Origin: Bin55 sp965199895
Lineage (GTDB): Bacteria > Pseudomonadota > Gammaproteobacteria > Pseudomonadales > Azotimanducaceae
Assembly: GCA_965199895.1 (NCBI GenBank)
Contig: CBDATJ010000010.1
Coordinates: forward strand, 62,001 to 126,000
Direction of reading: 5' to 3'
DNA: 64,000 nt
Under the pieces are notes generated by a model that did no database searches, was not told where the DNA came from, and saw only the letters and a program-made list of their open reading frames with translations. Both the position numbers and the translations under genes were made by a program. The stretch's first letter is position 1. Each line of letters opens with the position of its first letter. This document shows, in pieces, positions 35,658-49,113 of the stretch.

Positions 35658-38657
35658 TCACAGTGGCATCCGTACGGAAAAGTTGATCACACGACCGTAC
35701 AACGCGGAAGAATCAGGACTGGTTTGCTGAAGTTCCTCACCACTGCTGCTGACGACACTCGTCTCACCAAACTCATCGAATACATTATTGATATACAGTG
35801 ACATGCGTGTGTCTTCAAACATGTCGGGAAGTGCAAACAAACCACCTCTCACCACATCGAAACTAAACGTGATGTCAGTGTGAATCGGCGGAGTGTATTC
35901 TCTTCTTACTCCTGTGAACAATCTCGTAGTCTTGGAGCGTGTGGATATATCGATGCCCAAATCTAACCCTCTGTGAGACCAACCCATGTTGAAATTGGTG
36001 GAGTGCTTCGAGACCACACCCACCGCTGTGGAAGCACTCGCACTACCAACCACGCTGACATTTTCATCACTGGTGGGATCAGTGGGATCCACTACATAGT
36101 TGTAAGAATCAATCACTGCATGTCTTAGGTTCAAACGAAACATCCCCATTTCTGTTTCGGTGTTCCATCTAATTCCATAGTCGAAACCACTTCGGTCAAT
36201 GGACGAAACGTTGATCCATCGTCGTTCTTGGATATAGGTATCTAATTCTTGAACGTATCTTGTGTCTCGAGGTAAGTTCTCGGGATCAACGATGAAGTTT
36301 GAAAGTCGATTGATTCGATTCATGTACTCAACATCACTGTAGGTAACCAAAAATTCAAGACCGGGAATGACCGGGGGAATGATCCGAACTCCCACGCTCT
36401 GGGTATCAGCAGTTTCAGATAACAATTCTGGATTCCCACCTTCGATGATGGTGATCTGTCTTTGCAGCAGATTTCCATTGGGTAATTGAATAAAGATTCC
36501 CCTGAACGGTGGGCTTGGACCTTCAGACACATCCCGAAGCAACTGGTTGAGTTGTGGTGCTACGAAAGCGGTTTGGTGATTGAGTTTCACTTGCAAAAAG
36601 TCTTGTGGTTCCCACACCAACCCTAGTCCCCAAGTCGTCTCAGACCCTGGATCAGGTAATCCGGATGCTGAGGTATTGCCTTCATCGGTCACAAAGGTGA
36701 CACTCGGCTCAACGTAAGTGTCATTCCTCAATGAAATACTCAAGGTAAGTGCTTGAGCAAACGGCATTTCGTTGAAGGAACTGATGAGTGGAATCAATCC
36801 TTCAGCATAAACTGCATGGTTGGAACGAGAAGTTTTGGTATGAAACTCCGCGAGATCACTAATCGGAGACGAATCTACAGCACCCACTTGAAACTCGGAC
36901 CAGCTATTGAGTACGGTTTCTGACCAGTTACCGCCGATGAGTGCTCGAACGTTACCTGCGGGTAAATTGAACAATCTCACTCGCACAAGACCTTCATAGC
37001 GAGTGTGTTCATTTAAACTGGAGGCCAACAGAGGTGTTTCCGAGATAAATTCCGAAATATCACCAAACGGATTGACAGCGGGTGGTGGTGGAACTCGAAC
37101 TCTACAGAGTCCAAAACTGAAGGTACCGCCTTTCTCAGCACAAGATGCGGCAGTCTCACCGGATAGGAACTGAGTTCGAAGTGTAACTCCGTCTGAGTTC
37201 ATACCCGCTCTTAATCCTGTACGATTTATGTCGAAATGTCGGCTAGTATCACTCTCATCACGGGATCTGCCCATGCTGACCTCAAAGTCTATGGTTTCTG
37301 TGATGTCACCGCTGACACTGAAATCAATACTCAATCGTTCAGCCTCTGTCGCAGTAAACGGTTGTGGATAGTCTCGTCGCTGACCTCTGAGATGGATAGA
37401 ACGACCGAAGGGGTTGAACGGACTGCCTCCGGTTAAAGTTTCACCGGAAAAGCTGATATAGCCACGTCGACTGATCACTTCTCTCATCTCTCCTCGGATG
37501 ACTGCTTCAACGGTGAACCCGTTGGGTAGCTCGGTTGCAGCTCCAAGGTTGTAGCTGTCTCTCGTTACATCGGGAAGAATGTTCCAACCGTCTTGAGTGG
37601 CGGCACCCCAACTGGGAACAGACCAGTTGGTGATGTCGTCGATAGAGGAATCTTGATTGAATCCGTCTGGCAAGATTGCATGGGTATAAGCTGTCGCTTG
37701 AGCTTTCTGTGCGTCTGATAGTGCGTTGTATTCAGCGAGTGTGAGTACATCTCCGTTTAAGCTGTAGGCGATAGGAAGCGAGGTGCCATCTGCAAGACAA
37801 CAAAATCGAACATCGTAACTCGGCCCAGAAAACAAAGACTGTTGGAATAGGGTTACTTCTCTATCTGAGGCATCTAATCCAGAATGAGTCGAACGTTGGT
37901 AATTAGCTCGTGCACGTATACCTGAGAACACGGTTGAGGCAACAACACCCAGTCGCCACTCATCGAATGTACCGTCACTCGGGGTATCGTAGTCCATTGT
38001 TAGCTCAAGCCCTTCGTAGTCTTTGCGGGTGATCACATTGATGACTCCACCGACCGCATCAGAACCATAAATCGCAGATGCACCATCAAGGATAATTTCA
38101 ATTCTCTCGACTTGGCTAAGAGGGATTTGCGAAACATCGGTTACGCCACCGAGAAAACCACTATGACCGATGCGCTTACCGTCAACCAATATCAGAGTGG
38201 ATTCGCTACCCAGTCCTCGCAAATTAACAGTGGAGCTCGCATCAAAGTTGGCTACGTTATTTAGGGTGCTACCGAATCGTTCGGTTGTTGGGTTTAGGTT
38301 CTCGGGAAGTTGCCGAAGAACACGTTCCAAAGTGACTTCACCTGTCGCACGGATTTCTTCTTCGGTTAATACTATTACCTGACCAGCGATCTCAACGAGG
38401 TTATTGGTCAATCTTGAACCAGTTGCAACCACTTCCTCCATGGTTTCCTCGTGATCGGAGTCCTCATCATCATCTTCATCGTCCTCTTGACCGAAGCTAA
38501 TGTGAGTGAGTAATAAGGCAGTAGCAGTGAGTGTTGCAAGAATGTAGTTGCTGAATCCGAATTTCACGAAAAATTCGCGCTCGTCGGAATGAAAGAGTTT
38601 CAAATTAAGCCTACTTTTTGAAAGGATTACTGGAGATCCTGTATATACAGGTTCCAT
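35658..38657 (-). CDS. TonB-dependent outer-membrane receptor
   Basis: TonB-driven importer of an unknown ligand. The 999-residue frame has a signal segment YILATLTATALLLTHISFG, a very acidic stretch EDDEDDDEDSDHEE, a TonB-box-like EEVVATGSR, a plug domain (LVDGKRIG, QVERIEIILDGASAIYGSDAVGGVINVIT), and a 22-strand-type barrel ending GRVINFSVRMPL. The start is uncertain. ATG 38657 has AAAGGAG only 1 base away and would leave 30 residues before the signal. A GTG at 38567 puts the start just before the signal peptide but has a weak ribosome-binding site. It is co-directional with and upstream of the four thioredoxin-like genes. The link to them is positional only. Confidence 0.88.
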   Translation of the reverse strand: MEPVYTGSPVILSKSRLNLKLFHSDEREFFVKFGFSNYILATLTATALLLTHISFGQEDDEDDDEDSDHEETMEEVVATGSRLTNNLVEIAGQVIVLTEEEIRATGEVTLERVLRQLPENLNPTTERFGSTLNNVANFDASSTVNLRGLGSESTLILVDGKRIGHSGFLGGVTDVSQIPLSQVERIEIILDGASAIYGSDAVGGVINVITRKDYEGLELTMDYDTPSDGTFDEWRLGVVASTVFSGIRARANYQRSTHSGLDASDREVTLFQQSLFSGPSYDVRFCCLADGTSLPIAYSLNGDVLTLAEYNALSDAQKAQATAYTHAILPDGFNQDSSIDDITNWSVPSWGAATQDGWNILPDVTRDSYNLGAATELPNGFTVEAVIRGEMREVISRRGYISFSGETLTGGSPFNPFGRSIHLRGQRRDYPQPFTATEAERLSIDFSVSGDITETIDFEVSMGRSRDESDTSRHFDINRTGLRAGMNSDGVTLRTQFLSGETAASCAEKGGTFSFGLCRVRVPPPPAVNPFGDISEFISETPLLASSLNEHTRYEGLVRVRLFNLPAGNVRALIGGNWSETVLNSWSEFQVGAVDSSPISDLAEFHTKTSRSNHAVYAEGLIPLISSFNEMPFAQALTLSISLRNDTYVEPSVTFVTDEGNTSASGLPDPGSETTWGLGLVWEPQDFLQVKLNHQTAFVAPQLNQLLRDVSEGPSPPFRGIFIQLPNGNLLQRQITIIEGGNPELLSETADTQSVGVRIIPPVIPGLEFLVTYSDVEYMNRINRLSNFIVDPENLPRDTRYVQELDTYIQERRWINVSSIDRSGFDYGIRWNTETEMGMFRLNLRHAVIDSYNYVVDPTDPTSDENVSVVGSASASTAVGVVSKHSTNFNMGWSHRGLDLGIDISTRSKTTRLFTGVRREYTPPIHTDITFSFDVVRGGLFALPDMFEDTRMSLYINNVFDEFGETSVVSSSGEELQQTSPDSSALYGRVINFSVRMPL
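38638..38651. promoter_or_regulatory. Perfect 14-bp palindrome at the receptor gene start
   Basis: CCTGTATATACAGG reads the same on both strands. If the receptor starts at 38567, this lies in its leader about 70 bp upstream, where an operator would be expected. The CTGT-ACAG half-sites are spaced by 4, not the 8 of a LexA box. The regulator is unknown. Confidence 0.4.
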
Positions 38658-38813
38658 ACTCCTTTATTCTAAGCTGATGGAGTGCTCATTTGAAAAAATT
38701 GCTCATTCCGAGCCAGTTTGAACACTAACCGGTGAGAAAAACTACTTTCGAAGGAGTCTGGTGTTTTTCCGAGCAAACCGTGAGTGTTGGTGTCTGATCT
38801 GATGAGTAGAGTA

Positions 38814-39137
38814 TCAGCTAGAAACAAAAATCTTCAACCACCAAAATTCCGTGTTGCCATCCATCCAACCGGGTAAGGTGTCGAATCCCATAGCTGCTAC
38901 AACATAGAGAATGGCGACTACAGCCATTAGTAGAGAGACTGGGTAACACTTCATCATCCCCCACGCAATAGTCATCCAGATGAGTGCAAAAAACTTGGGT
39001 AGTGCAGCATCAAAGGTTGGTGAAAGGAAAAACGCAACGGCGACGAAAATGGTTCCAACAATGACTATGACGTTAGTAGCTTCTTGTACTCCTTCTTCTG
39101 ATACGTCGTCGTGGTCTAGATGTTTGATTGGATTCAA
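38814..39137 (-). CDS. Small three-helix membrane protein of unknown function
   Basis: 107 residues with an N-terminal charged segment (HLDHDDVSEEG) and three hydrophobic segments (about 22-41, 48-63 and 66-86), then a Trp-rich end (GWMDGNTEFWWLK). It starts at TTG with AGAGGA 5 bases upstream, the best ribosome-binding site in the region, which supports it as a real gene. No family is recognised. It lies between the rRNA operon and the TonB-dependent receptor, on the same strand, about 155 bp upstream of the receptor frame. Confidence 0.6.
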   Translation of the reverse strand: MNPIKHLDHDDVSEEGVQEATNVIVIVGTIFVAVAFFLSPTFDAALPKFFALIWMTIAWGMMKCYPVSLLMAVVAILYVVAAMGFDTLPGWMDGNTEFWWLKIFVSS

Positions 39138-39356
39138 ACGATTCCTCTTATATTTGGCTAAAACGGTAGTAAGGGCTCAGTGCCTTTGCTAGGTATGAAT
39201 TATGCTGTTCTCTAGTTTGGATACCAAATAAGAGCAACAAGACTAAGACTGATTCAAAGATAGGAAGACTCACCCAGCGTGTGTGTGCACCAAGGTTCAG
39301 TTTCTTTGACAGTAACAGAATTAGGGTAAATGGAAGTCTGGTTTGGAGAAAAAAGG

Positions 39357-39473
39357 GCCTGACAACGTCCTACTCTCACATGGGGAAACCCCACACTACC
39401 ATCGGCGCAGAGGCATTTCACTTCTGAGTTCGAAATGGATTCAGGTGGTACCACCTCGCTATGGTTGTCAGGC
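39357..39473 (-). rRNA. rrf: 5S ribosomal RNA
   Basis: About 117 nt. The terminal helix is GCCTGACAAC/GTTGTCAGGC. Inside are the conserved CGAACTCAGAAGTGAAA loop and GATGGTAGTG. It closes the rRNA operon; a run of T follows at once on the minus strand (39351-39356 region), which may help termination. Confidence 0.97.
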
Positions 39474-39601
39474 AAACTGGTTCGGCTCACAAGAGCGTCA
39501 ATTGGAATCAAAATGAATCACGGTGCAACAGCGTTGAGTTAAAAAGATGTTGGCAGATCAAGACCAAACCGAATCATCAACTTTCGTTCGTCCGGTTATA
39601 T

Positions 39602-42510
<2,909 letters not shown>

Positions 42511-42672
42511 TATAACCGGGCGCGCGACGGAAATTCTCGGCCCAGTCATACGTTTGTTGTTGAACTTTCGCCAACATACCAATTAACTGTTCTGCACCGT
42601 AGTGCAGATCTCTTCGAGATATCTTTGAGAAAAAGATACCTCACGCTTTTGTTGCGGTGATTCATTTTGATT

Positions 42673-42690
42673 CCAAATTGTTAAAGAACG
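42673..42690 (-). promoter_or_regulatory. boxA antitermination site before 23S
   Basis: On the minus strand CGTTCTTTAACAATTTGG matches the boxA-type element found in rRNA spacers. It lies between tRNA-Ala and 23S, the expected place for reloading the Nus-factor antitermination complex. Confidence 0.75.
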
Positions 42691-42771
42691 TCTTGAGCAC
42701 AGCGAGACAAGACTCGTCACGGCTGCCACTTCACATGACGAAACTATACCATGGGGGTATCGAGTCGCCAA

Positions 42772-42847
42772 TGGTGGAGCCGAGGAGGATCGAACTCCTG
42801 ACCTACTGCGTGCAAGGCAGTCGCTCTCCCAGCTGAGCTACGGCCCC
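42772..42847 (-). tRNA. tRNA-Ala (TGC anticodon)
   Basis: 76 nt, acceptor GGGGCCG/CGGCTCC (one G-U pair), anticodon loop TTGCACG, T-loop AGTTCGATCCT, encoded CCA. It is the second spacer tRNA of the rRNA operon. Confidence 0.97.
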
Positions 42848-42872
42848 AAGATTAACGCTTCGACATGCGTGT

Positions 42873-42949
42873 TGGTGGGTCTGGGTGGATTTGAACCACC
42901 GACCTCGCCCTTATCAGGGGCGCGCTCTAACCTACTGAGCTACAAACCC
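42873..42949 (-). tRNA. tRNA-Ile (GAT anticodon)
   Basis: 77 nt, acceptor GGGTTTG paired with the AGACCC end, anticodon stem CGCCC/GGGCG around CTGATAA, T-loop GGTTCAAATCC, encoded CCA. It is the first spacer tRNA after 16S. Confidence 0.96.
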
Positions 42950-43117
42950 AGCATGGCAACTGCCAACGAAACAAGCCATTCGTGTGAGCGCAAACTCATT
43001 TGAGTTTCACAAATCAAAGATTCGTACCGAACCCTCACAGAGTTCAGAACTGTACCAACCTTGGCGATGTCACCGAACTAAATCAGTCGTCGCTGCCGAT
43101 TGGTAAATGAATAAGGT

Positions 43118-44652
<1,535 letters not shown>

Positions 44653-44756
44653 AAGTACTTGTTTCGACCTATCCTCTAAATCAGACGATACGTCTAATGA
44701 ATTGTTCTGCTCTGGCCCTGTTTCGTTATCGAGCGCCCACACGAATGGCTTGTTTT

Positions 44757-44770
44757 ACTGTTAAAGAACA
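44757..44770 (-). promoter_or_regulatory. rRNA leader boxA
   Basis: TGTTCTTTAACAGT on the minus strand matches the boxA consensus TGCTCTTTAACA with one change. It lies between the promoter at 44835-44863 and 16S, where Nus factors load. Confidence 0.8.
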
Positions 44771-44834
44771 TGGTGCCATCCGGGTTCCTAAACGCACAGG
44801 CGCAAACCCGAAATCAGCAGCCAAAGTGAGTGTA

Positions 44835-44863
44835 ATTATACGAAACGCATCTATTATTGCCAC
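44835..44863 (-). promoter_or_regulatory. rRNA operon promoter
   Basis: A perfect -10 TATAAT (44835-44840) lies 17 bp after a -35 GTGGCA (44858-44863) on the minus strand, preceded by an A/T-rich stretch suited to an UP element (44864-44882). It is about 185 bp upstream of 16S and 65 bp upstream of boxA. Confidence 0.75.
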
Positions 44864-44909
44864 TAATTTTGAAGAAATTTCACACTTTCTTGAAATTCCT
44901 TTTCCTTGC

Positions 44910-46202
44910 TTAGCTGTTTTGGGCTCCGTGTTGCACGATGCACCAGGACTTGCGACCACGACGCAACAAATGAAAACGACCAAACATAGCATTAGCTGGA
45001 GTCAGCAATTGCTCTTGATCTGTGATTGATTCTCCATTGACACTCACACTCTTGCTCGTAATCAATCGTCGCGCAGCACTGCGAGACCGTGCCAAACCAG
45101 CGTCATGCATTGCAACGAAAACGGGTACTTCACTACCCAAAATTGTTGCACGATCTAATCCATCTTGCCAAAGCTGATCTAAATCCGTTTCTTTGAGTTG
45201 ACGGATATCACCGGAAAATAATTCGCGGGTGATGCGAGTTGCAGCACTGAGTCCCTGATCCCCATGCACCAACTGTGTCAGCTCTTGTGCTAGAGCTTTG
45301 GGAGCCTCTCTGCGTTCAGGGTGGTCCTTAAGTGATTGCAACCTCTCTGCACGTTCTTGAGGATCCTTCATACTTAAAGTAGACATCAACATGGGCATAT
45401 CCTCATCACTGGTGTTGATCCAAAACTGATAAAACCGATATGGTGAGGTCAAAGCCGAATCAAGCCAAACTGCTCCATCCGCAGTCTTTCCAAATTTAGA
45501 ACCATCATTCTTAGTGAGTAAGTTTAAAGTCAATCCAAATGCTTTCTCTTGAGTCACCCGTCTCACCAGATCTATTCCACTGACGATATTGCCCCACTGG
45601 TCTGATCCACCGATTTGTAGAGTGCATTGATATCGTTTGTTGAGTTCAAGGAAATCATTGGCTTGAAACAACATGTAAGTGAACTCGGTAAAGGAAATGC
45701 CAGATTCCTCACGTTCCAAACGAGTTTTCACACTATCCCTCTGCATCATCACATTGACTGAGAATTGCTTACCGATCTCTCTAAGAAACGGGATCATCCG
45801 AAGATCCTGGCTCCACTGTAAATTGTTAACCAACTTAGCTGCATAGTTGCCATCTGTATCTAGATAGTGCGAGAGTTGCTTGGAGATTTGTTCGATCCAC
45901 TCTTCGACAACGATGGAATCTGTCAGCTGACGTTCTTGTGACTTTCCAGATGGATCACCGATGAGCCCGGTTGCTCCACCCAATAGTGCTATGGGTTTGT
46001 GTCCCGCTAGTTGAAATCGACGTAGAGCGAGCAAAGGGACCAGATTGCCTATGTGGAGACTGGATGCCGTGGGATCAAAACCCGCATAAAGTACACGCGA
46101 GCTCGACCCCAAGTGTTCGTCTAACGCTTGATAGTCTGTTGCTTGAGCAATCAATCCACGTTCATCAAAATCTAGTAGCACTCTGCTAGTGTACATTGTC
46201 AT
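44910..46202 (-). CDS. tyrS: Tyrosyl-tRNA synthetase
   Basis: Class I synthetase that charges tRNA-Tyr. The 430-residue protein has YAGFDPTASSLHIGN with the HIGN signature (His50), GGSDQWGNI, a KMSKS equivalent KFGKT (about 236-240) and a C-terminal S4 RNA-binding domain (SAARRLITSKSVSVNG). Length matches the E. coli-type TyrRS. It is immediately upstream of the rRNA operon, the same as in pseudomonads. The cognate tRNA-Tyr gene is in this window at 18953-19037. Confidence 0.97.
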   Translation of the reverse strand: MTMYTSRVLLDFDERGLIAQATDYQALDEHLGSSSRVLYAGFDPTASSLHIGNLVPLLALRRFQLAGHKPIALLGGATGLIGDPSGKSQERQLTDSIVVEEWIEQISKQLSHYLDTDGNYAAKLVNNLQWSQDLRMIPFLREIGKQFSVNVMMQRDSVKTRLEREESGISFTEFTYMLFQANDFLELNKRYQCTLQIGGSDQWGNIVSGIDLVRRVTQEKAFGLTLNLLTKNDGSKFGKTADGAVWLDSALTSPYRFYQFWINTSDEDMPMLMSTLSMKDPQERAERLQSLKDHPERREAPKALAQELTQLVHGDQGLSAATRITRELFSGDIRQLKETDLDQLWQDGLDRATILGSEVPVFVAMHDAGLARSRSAARRLITSKSVSVNGESITDQEQLLTPANAMFGRFHLLRRGRKSWCIVQHGAQNS

Positions 46203-47678
46203 CTACTCTGTTATATTTGGCCCTTCATTTGGTTGTTCGACATTCTGTTAGCTGGATCACACATCACAAACTAGATGTCTTCCAGAATGCAAATCTACTG
46301 AATAGAAGACTCAAGAATGAGGATGCTATGGCTATTAGTCGAAACTTGCTGGCTTGAATTCAACACAAACGTTTAAGCGTCGAGTTGAGTGTGCGTGGTT
46401 TCCCCGTTTGACTCATACAGACAGACATCATCTTAGGTAATTCCCTTTCGCTTAGTCTAGCTTCAGTTTAACTCAGTGAAATGGACATATGGACAACTTT
46501 TACATCAATTGCTCATTTGGGTACTAAGAATGTTCAGCATTGGTCCATAGGAGTAATTTAGAGTCTACCATTTGCTTAATAGCTGCTTCTGAGAGATGAC
46601 ACGCTGATCGCGATCATTTCTCACATGCAGGATTGGTGAATCTTAGCTTAACTGTCGAAGAACAGTGTCTATTTTGCGTGCTAACAACTACTCAATACCA
46701 GATTAGTGGAATGTAGAAGATTGCAGGTGTCATTTTGGTTTGACTCCAGGGCAGAGCTAACACAACCCTTCTCCTGTTGTTCTTTCGATTTTCAATCATG
46801 TCCAGGATGTCCATTTAATGCATTACTCTAGGAGCGTCCGCACCTAGCGCAGCATCATGAGTGTAAGAACATCTACCCAGAATACAGAAGGGTACCGCCA
46901 AGAGAGCTACTAGTTACTCTCTTACTTACTGTCTGTGTTTTGAAAGATGAACCTCAGTATTGGCAGTGAACCCTAGGAAAGTTCCGTGATACTAAGCAAC
47001 CAAACTATGATGATTGTGTTCGGTTCGTGAGTGGTATTCTGGCTCAACTGGGACTGCGCGGCTTTTGTGGAGTGTAGTATTTAAGAAACTTGATTATCAG
47101 TTAGTTGACAGAACTGGTTGTTTCGCAGGATGGTTGAATTCATTGGATACTTGTGGAAGGAAAAGTTCGAGTACACATTCTGCTAACCAATAGTCCAAAC
47201 CCTTCATCAAGTGTCGTTCCTAGTCGAACCAACATCCACAAAATCTACGCGAACTTGAGTCAGTGCGTGTGTTTCCCTTCAAAAGTCCAAGATACCTCTA
47301 CTTTCGTGTAGATTCAACCGATTTCCACAAAGTACTCCCAAAAGAGCTAATATCCACCAATAATGCACGAATTTAGTGCAATTTTCTCAATGTTATTAGG
47401 AATTTAAGTGAATTCCTTTCGTATAATTCTTGGCTCACAGTAGATTCCAACCTGATTCCATCAGGAGAGCTACCGATATACTCCTTAGCCCTAGCAGTCA
47501 GTGTTTGCACTTTTGTGTGAGTTCACGGACGATTCTCACATGCATATTTGGCATGCTAGACACTAAGGTTTAATTCCAACTACGTGTCGCGAATTGCTTT
47601 GACGTTTACGTGCAAATTACATGGATGTAGCGTACGGTATCGTTGGCACAACCAATTTGTCAACCAAGGATTGTCATA
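46203..47678. other. 1.5-kb gene-free divergent region between tyrS and the M23 peptidase
   Basis: The longest non-coding stretch of the window. No frame above 60 codons occurs in most of it, and no tRNA, tmRNA, RNase P or SRP RNA signature was seen. It must hold promoters for both flanking genes. Two inverted repeats and a TATAAT lie near its right end. The rest shows no recognisable remnant of a gene. Confidence 0.6.
47364..47427 (+). promoter_or_regulatory. Inverted repeats with a -10 box upstream of the M23 peptidase
   Basis: TGCAC/GTGCA (47364-47380, 7-nt spacer) and GGAATT/AATTCC (47399-47416, 6-nt spacer) are perfect inverted repeats, followed by TATAAT at 47422-47427. No good -35 lies at the right distance; the second repeat occupies that place. 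This fits a regulator-dependent promoter, but is only suggestive. Confidence 0.4.
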
Positions 47679-49079
47679 ATGCGTTCGCAACGTCTTCGTA
47701 ACCTACTGGCTTGTACCTTTGTAGTCACAACCACCACAGTTATTTTTGTCGTCTATTCGGAAAAACCTACTGCGCTGATCTCCGCGCAAGATTATTCTGA
47801 GACTCCTGTTCTAGTGGGCAACAGTCTGTTGGCCACTGATTCTGTCTTTCCACAGACTTCTAATGTTGAACAATCAAATACTGATCCGATGGTCTCAAGT
47901 TCAGTTAATTTGATTGGAGACTTTGAAACACCTCTAGAAGCTGAAACCCAAGAGAGCGCACTGGTCTCTTTTCGAGTGGATGAAGGAGATTCTCTTTCAG
48001 CTCTGTTTTTTCGTGCTGGATTCACAGATGTTGAATTACACGAGATTCAGCAAGCTTCCCCTACAGAGTGGCCAAAGTCTCGTATCTATCCTGGACAGGC
48101 AATTCACTTTCGTACTGGTAAAAACGACGAACTCAGCTATCTACGTTTCGACAAGGACGCACTCACCCAGATCGAGTTCACTCTCGAAGAAGATGGCTAT
48201 GTGGTGTCGGTGGACAAGAAAACCGTTGTCGAGAAAGAAACTTATAACTATATCACCATCGAACGCGGTCAATCCGTCATTTCTGCTGGTCTAGCTGGTG
48301 GAATCAAACAAGAGAAAACCGCTTGGCAGATTCCCAAACTTCTGCAATGGGACATTGACTTCCACCACGACATCCATCCGGGTGATTCCTATCAAATCCT
48401 CTACTACGAGCAGTTCTTGGACGGAGAGTACTACGATGATGGAGAAATTCTTGCGCTGATTTTCAACGACGGCGATACCACGCACGAAATCATACGCTTT
48501 GCAGCAACTGATAATCAGCACAGTTACTACACCGCTGATGGCAATTCATCTCGTGGAAAATTCCTCAGAGCACCGTTGGAGTACACACGTGTATCTTCAG
48601 AGTTCAATCCGCAACGATTGCACCCCGTACACAAAGTAGTTCTACCTCACAACGGTATAGACTACGCAGCACCCACAGGTACACCGGTTTATTCGACCGG
48701 AGACGGCGTGGTCGAAATTGCAGGAAGAAAGAAAGCTAATGGAAACTACGTGGTGATCGAACACGGTCCCAGGTACACGACTAAGTATCTACATCTCCAT
48801 CGAATTGATCCTGCAATCCGTCCCGGTGTCAAAGTAAAACAAGGTCAACGTATTGGTAGTGTGGGACAAACAGGAACTGCAACTGGTCCACACCTACATT
48901 ATGAATTCCTCGTTGATGGTACCCACAAAAACCCAAGAATAGTTGACCTTCCGCGTGCTGAAAAGCTCACCGAGGAGCAACTCAGGCATTTCAAACTTCA
49001 CTCCGTACCAATCTTCACCAGAATGGAATCTCTACGCATTAGTTTCCTAGACATGAAGTCGACTATCGTAAATCGATAA
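47679..49079 (+). CDS. M23-family peptidoglycan endopeptidase (MepM-like)
   Basis: Cleaves peptide cross-links to allow wall growth. The ATG at 47679 follows AAGGA and begins a signal anchor (LLACTFVVTTTTVIFVV), giving 466 residues; the TTG 12 codons earlier is not used. After an OapA/LysM-like segment (FRVDEGDSLSALFFRAG) and a second substrate-binding region comes the zinc peptidase core: HNGIDYAAPTGTPV (His, Asp ligands), and TKYLHLHRI and GPHLHYEF supplying further ligands. It lies between tyrS and anmK as in pseudomonads, linking cross-link cleavage and recycling of anhydro-muropeptides. Confidence 0.92.
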   Translation: MRSQRLRNLLACTFVVTTTTVIFVVYSEKPTALISAQDYSETPVLVGNSLLATDSVFPQTSNVEQSNTDPMVSSSVNLIGDFETPLEAETQESALVSFRVDEGDSLSALFFRAGFTDVELHEIQQASPTEWPKSRIYPGQAIHFRTGKNDELSYLRFDKDALTQIEFTLEEDGYVVSVDKKTVVEKETYNYITIERGQSVISAGLAGGIKQEKTAWQIPKLLQWDIDFHHDIHPGDSYQILYYEQFLDGEYYDDGEILALIFNDGDTTHEIIRFAATDNQHSYYTADGNSSRGKFLRAPLEYTRVSSEFNPQRLHPVHKVVLPHNGIDYAAPTGTPVYSTGDGVVEIAGRKKANGNYVVIEHGPRYTTKYLHLHRIDPAIRPGVKVKQGQRIGSVGQTGTATGPHLHYEFLVDGTHKNPRIVDLPRAEKLTEEQLRHFKLHSVPIFTRMESLRISFLDMKSTIVNR

Positions 49080-49113
49080 TCCACCCAAAACTGTTGTTCG
49101 CTATGTCGGAGTC

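Noticed and set aside
38638..38651. LexA box reading of the CCTGTATATACAGG palindrome
   Set aside because: CTGT and ACAG are 4 bases apart; the gammaproteobacterial LexA site needs 8.
29505..38657. Horizontal transfer of the thioredoxin-like genes from Bacteroidetes
   Set aside because: The DUF4369-TlpA layout is frequent there, but base composition and codon use look like the surroundings and no mobile element borders are visible; cannot be supported without phylogeny.
46203..47642. tmRNA, RNase P or SRP RNA in the long gap
   Set aside because: None of the conserved core sequences (tRNA-like end with CCA, GGAAGGAAGC-type SRP loop, P4 motif) was seen.
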